Below, piece after piece: positions 57,541-64,000 of a DNA stretch of 64,000 bases (position 1 is its first letter; each line of letters begins with the position of its first letter). The notes under the pieces are model-generated. The model worked only from the letters and a program-made list of their open reading frames with translations, ran no database searches and was not told the DNA's origin. The stretch is taken from positions 1 to 64,000 of the forward strand of contig JAIUPA010000004.1 in NCBI GenBank assembly GCA_020161665.1. The letters run 5' to 3'. The stretch comes from Pseudomonadota bacterium. GTDB lineage: Bacteria; Pseudomonadota; Alphaproteobacteria; Rhizobiales; Rhizobiaceae. A program made the translations under genes and the position numbers.

Positions 57541-58698
57541 ATGTCCATGCCCGATGATCTGTCTCCCGGTGTCAGTGCGCAACTGAAGGCGCTGACCGAT
57601 TCCGGCAGCCTGCAGGCGGATGCGGCGCAGTTCGCGGTGGCGGGGCATCTGGACCGCATTCTGGATGAAATGCGGGCGCGGGTTCCGGCGCAAAAGCGAA
57701 GCGCGCTTGGCTGGCTGTTCAGCAAGAACAAGAAGGCCGAGGCCGCCAAGGGGCTTTACGTCTATGGCAGCGTTGGTCGCGGCAAGACCATGCTGATGGA
57801 TATGTTCTTCAAGATGGCGCCGGTCGAAAGCAAGCGGCGCGCCCATTTTCATGAGTTCATGGCCGATGTGCATGCGCGCATTCATGCGCAGCGCCAGCGC
57901 TTCAAAGCCGGTGAAACGAAACAGGCCGATCCGGTGCCGCCGGTGGCCGCCTCGATCCGCGCCGAAGCCGAACTTTTGTGCTTCGATGAGTTCACGGTGA
58001 CGGATATCGCCGATGCGATGATCCTGTCGCGCCTCTTCACCGAACTGTTTGCTCATGGCTGCATTCTGGTGGCGACCTCGAATGTCGAGCCGGACAATCT
58101 CTATTTCAACGGGCTGAACCGCGGGCTCTTCCTGCCGTTTATCGGCTTGCTCAAGCAATATGTCACGGTCACGACGCTGGATTCGCCGACCGATTACCGC
58201 ATGGAAAAGCTCGACAGCCTGCCGGTCTATGTGACGCCGCTGGGGACAAAGGCCGATGCGGCGATGGACGCGGCCTGGAGCCGCGTGACGGGTGGCGAGG
58301 ACAGTGAGCCGACCCATATTCCGATGAAGGGGCGGCAGATCGATGTGCCGCTGGCCTGCGGACGCGCGGCGCGCTTCAGTTTTGCTTCCCTGTGCGAAGT
58401 GCCGCTAGGGGCTTCAGACTATCTGGCAATTGCGCATCGCTTCGATACCGTATTTGTTGAAAACATCCCTTGTCTCAGCCCGGCCAAACGGAATGAGACC
58501 AAGCGTTTCATCATCCTGATTGATACGCTTTACGACAATTCGGTGCGCCTTTTCGCCTCTGGTGAAAAGATGCCGGAAGAGCTTCTTGTCGAGCGGAAGG
58601 GAACGGAAGGCTTCGAGTTCGATCGAACGATCTCGCGCCTGTTCGAAATGCGGAGCGCGGACTATCTCGCGCTGCACCGCGAGAAGCGTGGACTGTGA
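57541..58698 (+). CDS. zapE: Cell division ATPase ZapE (AFG1 family)
   Basis: A 385-residue P-loop ATPase. YVYGSVGRGKTMLMD is Walker A, LLCFDEFTVTDIADAM Walker B, and VATSNVEPDNLYFNGLNR the sensor region. Family members associate with the division ring (bacteria) or mitochondrial proteostasis (AFG1/LACE1). ATG at 57541; a second ATG follows two codons later. It is upstream of mdh, as in many rhizobia. Confidence 0.94.
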   Translation: MSMPDDLSPGVSAQLKALTDSGSLQADAAQFAVAGHLDRILDEMRARVPAQKRSALGWLFSKNKKAEAAKGLYVYGSVGRGKTMLMDMFFKMAPVESKRRAHFHEFMADVHARIHAQRQRFKAGETKQADPVPPVAASIRAEAELLCFDEFTVTDIADAMILSRLFTELFAHGCILVATSNVEPDNLYFNGLNRGLFLPFIGLLKQYVTVTTLDSPTDYRMEKLDSLPVYVTPLGTKADAAMDAAWSRVTGGEDSEPTHIPMKGRQIDVPLACGRAARFSFASLCEVPLGASDYLAIAHRFDTVFVENIPCLSPAKRNETKRFIILIDTLYDNSVRLFASGEKMPEELLVERKGTEGFEFDRTISRLFEMRSADYLALHREKRGL

Positions 58699-58716
58699 AC
58701 TTTCCATGACGAAAAA

Positions 58717-58734
58717 TCTTACGTTTACGTAAGA
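58717..58734. promoter_or_regulatory. Perfect inverted repeat upstream of mdh
   Basis: TCTTACGT-TT-ACGTAAGA is an 8-bp perfect inverted repeat with a 2-bp centre, followed at 58740 by TTGACT. It lies 140 bp upstream of mdh and 19 bp after zapE. It may be an operator controlling the mdh-suc genes; the factor is unknown. No clear -10 box was found at the right distance. Confidence 0.5.
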
Positions 58735-58855
58735 AAATATTGACTTAAGTGTTTGTAATTGTTCACGCCAAAATAATCAGTTGATATTTTCCTCCATTAA
58801 GTTTAATGCCGGTGCCGGGAATGCTTGGCATCAGGGCCCCGCACGGGGTTCTTAA

Positions 58856-59836
<981 letters not shown>

Positions 59837-59866
59837 GGCGGTCACGGCCAAGGGAGGAGTGGCTCC

Positions 59867-61063
<1,197 letters not shown>

Positions 61064-61066
61064 GCG

Positions 61067-61975
61067 ATGTCGATCCTTGTGAACCGCGAGACCAAAGTTA
61101 TCTGCCAGGGCATTACCGGCAAGAACGGCACCTTCCACACCCAGCAGGCCATGCTTTACGGCACCCGTATGGTGGGTGGCGTGACGCCCGGCAAGGGTGG
61201 CACGAAGTGGGATTCCGGCATTGTCGACAGCGGCATGGAATTGCCGATTTTCGATACCGTGGCGGAAGCGCGCGCCAAGACGGATGCCGATGCATCGGTC
61301 ATCTATGTGCCGCCGAAGTTCGCCGCATCGGCCATCATCGAGGCGATTGATGCCGAAGTGCCGCTGATCGTCTGCATCACGGAAGGCATTCCGGTCGCTG
61401 ACATGATCAAGGTCAAGGCCCGCCTCGACAAGTCCGCCTCGCGCCTGATCGGTCCGAACTGCCCCGGCCTGTTGACGCCGGGCGAGTGCAAGATCGGCAT
61501 CATGCCGGGCAATATTTTCCGCAAGGGTTCGGTCGGCGTTCTGTCGCGTTCGGGCACGCTCACCTATGAGGCCGTGTTCCAGACCACGCAGCAGGGTCTT
61601 GGCCAGACGACGGCGGTCGGCATTGGCGGTGACCCGGTCAAGGGTACGGAATTCATCGACGTGCTTGAAATGTTTCTGGCTGACCCGGCGACGGAATCGA
61701 TCATCATGATCGGTGAAATCGGCGGCTCGGCAGAAGAAGACGCGGCCCAGTTCCTGAAGGACGAGGCCAAGCGTGGTCGCAAGAAGCCCATGGTCGGCTT
61801 CATTGCGGGCCGCACGGCACCCGCCGGTCGCACGATGGGCCATGCCGGTGCTGTCATTTCCGGTGGCAAGGGCGGAGCGGAAGACAAGATTGCAGCGATG
61901 GAGTCGGCAGGCATTCGTGTTTCGCCGTCGCCCGCGCGGTTGGGTACGACGCTGGTCGAGGTCCTCAAGGGCTGA
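61067..61975 (+). CDS. sucD: Succinyl-CoA synthetase alpha subunit
   Basis: A 302-residue protein with the CoA-binding N-terminal domain ([17 protein letters not shown]), the [10 protein letters not shown] segment, and [14 protein letters not shown], whose histidine is phosphorylated during catalysis. Length is normal. It is coupled to sucC and followed by 186 bp before sucA. Confidence 0.98.
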   Translation: MSILVNRETKVICQGITGKNGTFHTQQAMLYGTRMVGGVTPGKGGTKWDSGIVDSGMELPIFDTVAEARAKTDADASVIYVPPKFAASAIIEAIDAEVPLIVCITEGIPVADMIKVKARLDKSASRLIGPNCPGLLTPGECKIGIMPGNIFRKGSVGVLSRSGTLTYEAVFQTTQQGLGQTTAVGIGGDPVKGTEFIDVLEMFLADPATESIIMIGEIGGSAEEDAAQFLKDEAKRGRKKPMVGFIAGRTAPAGRTMGHAGAVISGGKGGAEDKIAAMESAGIRVSPSPARLGTTLVEVLKG

Positions 61976-62161
61976 GGTCGCAGGGAATTTTTGAAGTTTG
62001 GGCCGGTCCGGAAGGACCTGCCTGTCAACGCATGCAGGCATACAAGAACAAGAATGGGCTGTAACCGGCAACGGCTGCAGCCCCATCAATGCGGAAAGGC
62101 CGGACGCACGGGACCCGGTCACACGAAGTCAGGAGGCCGGCGGATACGCTAGCGATTCATC
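61976..62161 (+). promoter_or_regulatory. Leader upstream of sucA
   Basis: Contains a short hairpin GGTCC-GGAA-GGACC (about 62004-62017) and CAGGAGG (62130-62136) some 25 bp before the sucA ATG. It may hold a separate sucA promoter. No gene is seen. Confidence 0.35.
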
Positions 62162-64000
62162 ATGGCAAGGCAAGAAACAAACGAACAATTTCAAATGACG
62201 TCCTTCCTCGATGGTGCCAACGCTGCCTATATCGAGCAGCTTTATGCCCGTTACGAGGAAAACCCGTCTTCCGTTTCTCCCGAATGGCAGTCCTTTTTCA
62301 AGGCGCTGGAAGAGAACCCGGATGATGTGAAGAAGGCCGCCAAGGGTGCATCCTGGCGCCGCGACAACTGGCCGATTGCCGAAGGCGGCGATCTTGTTTC
62401 GGCGCTTGACGGGAACTGGGGTCCGGTCGAGAAGGTTGTCGAAAAGAAGGTCAAGGCCAAAGCCGAGGAAGCCGGCAAGGCGATCTCCGAAGCCGAAGTG
62501 CTGCAGGCCACGCGCGATTCCGTGCGCGCCATCATGATGATCCGTGCCTATCGCATGCGCGGTCACCTGCATGCGCAGCTCGACCCGCTCGGCATTGCCG
62601 TTCCGGTTGATGACTACAACGAGCTTTCGCCGACGGCTTACGGCTTCACCGAAGCTGACTATGATCGCAAGATCTTCATCGATCACGTTCTGGGTCTGGA
62701 ATATGCCACGATCCGCGAAATGCTCGATATTCTGAAGCGCACCTATTGCTCGACGCTCGGCGTCGAATTCATGCACATCTCGAACCCGGAAGAGAAGTCC
62801 TGGATTCAGGAACGCATTGAAGGTCCGGACAAGGGTGTGTTCTTTACGCCGAACGGCAAGAAGGCCATCCTGCAGAAGCTGATCGAAGCCGAAGGCTACG
62901 AGCAGTTCCTCGACGTGAAGTTCAAGGGCACCAAGCGCTTCGGCCTTGATGGCGGTGAATCGCTGATCCCGGCGCTTGAGCAGATCATCAAGCGCGGTGG
63001 CCAGGACGGTCTTGAAGAAATCATCTTCGGCATGGCGCACCGCGGTCGTCTGAACGTTTTGACGAACGTGATGGGCAAGCCGCACCGCGCCGTGTTCCAC
63101 GAGTTCAAGGGCGGTTCGTTCAAGCCGGATGAAGTCGAAGGTTCGGGCGACGTGAAGTACCATCTGGGCGCTTCGTCTGACCGTTCGTTTGACGGCAACG
63201 ACGTTCACCTGTCGCTCGTCGCCAACCCGTCGCATCTTGAAATCGTCAACCCGGTTGTCATGGGCAAGGCCCGCGCCAAGCAGGACCTGCGCGCCAAGAT
63301 CTGGGAAAACGACATCATCCCGCTCAAGGAACGCTCCAAGGTTCTGCCGTTGCTGATCCATGGCGATGCGGCCTTTGCCGGTCAGGGCGTCGTGGCTGAA
63401 ATTCTCGGCCTGTCGGGTCTGCGCGGTCACCGCGTTGCCGGTACGATGCACGTTATCATCAACAACCAGATCGGCTTCACGACGAACCCGGCCTGGTCGC
63501 GCTCGTCGCCGTACCCGTCCGACGTTGCCAAGATGATCGAAGCGCCGATCCTGCACGTCAACGGTGACGATCCGGAAGCCGTGGTCTTCGCGGCCAAGGT
63601 TGCTACCGAATTCCGCATGAAGTTCCATAAGCCGGTGGTTGTGGACATGTTCTGTTACCGTCGCTTCGGCCATAACGAAGGCGATGAGCCGAGCTTCACG
63701 CAGCCGAAGATGTACAAGGTCATTCGCGCCCACAAGACCGTGAGCCAGATCTATGCAGAGCGTCTGATCGGCGAAGGTCTCATCACCGAGGGCGAATTCG
63801 AAGCGATGAAGGCCGAATGGCGCGCGCATCTGGAAACCGAATTCGAAGCCGGCCAGGCCTACAAGCCGAACAAGGCTGACTGGCTGGATGGCGAATGGTC
63901 CGGTCTGCGCGCTGCCGACTCGTCCGACGAAAACCGTCGCGGCAAGACGGCTGTGCCGATGAAGACCCTGAAGGAAATCGGTCGCAAGCTTTCGGAAATT
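62162..64000 (+). CDS. sucA: 2-oxoglutarate dehydrogenase E1 component (5' part)
   Basis: The first 613 codons; the gene runs off the window. It is the thiamine-diphosphate decarboxylase of the 2-oxoglutarate dehydrogenase complex. The N-terminal FLDGANAAYIEQLYARYEE is the E2-binding segment. HMCxxx-type lead into the core is followed by GMAHRGRLNVLTNVMG, GSGDVKYHLG, LVANPSHLEIVNPVV, HGDAAFAGQG and INNQIGFTT (thiamine diphosphate binding). ATG at 62162 gives MARQETNEQF; an in-frame ATG ten codons later also fits family starts. Confidence 0.97.
   Translation, partial: MARQETNEQFQMTSFLDGANAAYIEQLYARYEENPSSVSPEWQSFFKALEENPDDVKKAAKGASWRRDNWPIAEGGDLVSALDGNWGPVEKVVEKKVKAKAEEAGKAISEAEVLQATRDSVRAIMMIRAYRMRGHLHAQLDPLGIAVPVDDYNELSPTAYGFTEADYDRKIFIDHVLGLEYATIREMLDILKRTYCSTLGVEFMHISNPEEKSWIQERIEGPDKGVFFTPNGKKAILQKLIEAEGYEQFLDVKFKGTKRFGLDGGESLIPALEQIIKRGGQDGLEEIIFGMAHRGRLNVLTNVMGKPHRAVFHEFKGGSFKPDEVEGSGDVKYHLGASSDRSFDGNDVHLSLVANPSHLEIVNPVVMGKARAKQDLRAKIWENDIIPLKERSKVLPLLIHGDAAFAGQGVVAEILGLSGLRGHRVAGTMHVIINNQIGFTTNPAWSRSSPYPSDVAKMIEAPILHVNGDDPEAVVFAAKVATEFRMKFHKPVVVDMFCYRRFGHNEGDEPSFTQPKMYKVIRAHKTVSQIYAERLIGEGLITEGEFEAMKAEWRAHLETEFEAGQAYKPNKADWLDGEWSGLRAADSSDENRRGKTAVPMKTLKEIGRKLSEI

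Overview
The window looks like a piece of an alphaproteobacterial chromosome of the order Hyphomicrobiales (Rhizobiales), most likely a member or close relative of the Rhizobiaceae. Reasons: a full-length cyclic beta-1,2-glucan synthase (NdvB/ChvB) facing its exporter (NdvA/ChvA), the order zapE-mdh-sucC-sucD-sucA, an sdhCDAB operon, an Omp19-type lipoprotein, a hemC/hemD/mitofilin-like/hemY cluster divergent from tsaD-gpsA, and scattered short palindromic repeats of the kind common in this order. The genus cannot be fixed from the sequence alone. No rRNA, CRISPR array, transposase or integrase was seen.

Layout. 1-1.5 kb: a tRNA-Gly(GCC) followed by an AT-rich segment bounded by two near-identical 48-bp repeats of the tRNA 3' end plus terminator; it holds a predicted HEPN-fold protein and looks like a small remnant island. 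1.5-4 kb: a SqrR/BigR-like ArsR repressor divergent from a sulfide:quinone oxidoreductase, then a secreted DUF922 protein. 4.2-7.9 kb (minus): carboxynorspermidine synthase and decarboxylase (polyamine synthesis) and an L-2-hydroxyglutarate-oxidase-like flavoprotein. 8-12.4 kb: DUF2892 protein, membrane fusion protein and RND pump in one operon. 12.8-23.7 kb: ndvB, a guanidinium exporter (gdx) preceded by what reads as a guanidine-II (mini-ykkC) riboswitch, and ndvA. 24.1-29.1 kb: pyruvate carboxylase and an MFS transporter. 29.2-35.6 kb: ispG, an OmpA-family lipoprotein, hisC and a short-chain prenyl diphosphate synthase (coupled, minus), mtgA, a GST and rpmF. 35.7-41.6 kb: phaR, typA/bipA, an acetyltransferase, ppa, a DUF167/YggT pair and another MFS. 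41.6-47.7 kb (minus): hemC, hemD, a mitofilin-like protein, hemY, terB-like and a class I amidotransferase. 47.8-52.4 kb: tsaD-gpsA-yciI-EVE-corA/zntB-ETFB lysine methyltransferase, mostly overlapping or tightly spaced. 53-64 kb: sdhCDAB, omp19-like, zapE, mdh, sucC, sucD and the first 613 codons of sucA.

How it fits together. The right end supplies TCA-cycle steps from 2-oxoglutarate to oxaloacetate (sucA, sucCD, sdhCDAB, mdh), and pyc provides anaplerotic oxaloacetate. The middle supplies envelope functions: periplasmic cyclic glucan and its export, peptidoglycan glycosyltransfer, lipoproteins. hemC, hemD and hemY belong to tetrapyrrole synthesis. Two stress modules stand out: sulfide sensing and oxidation near 1.5-3.3 kb, and guanidine sensing and export near 21.4-21.9 kb. 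Three families of short repeats occur, each in two copies within the window, and one 485-bp gap (31216-31700) carries a copy of all three.
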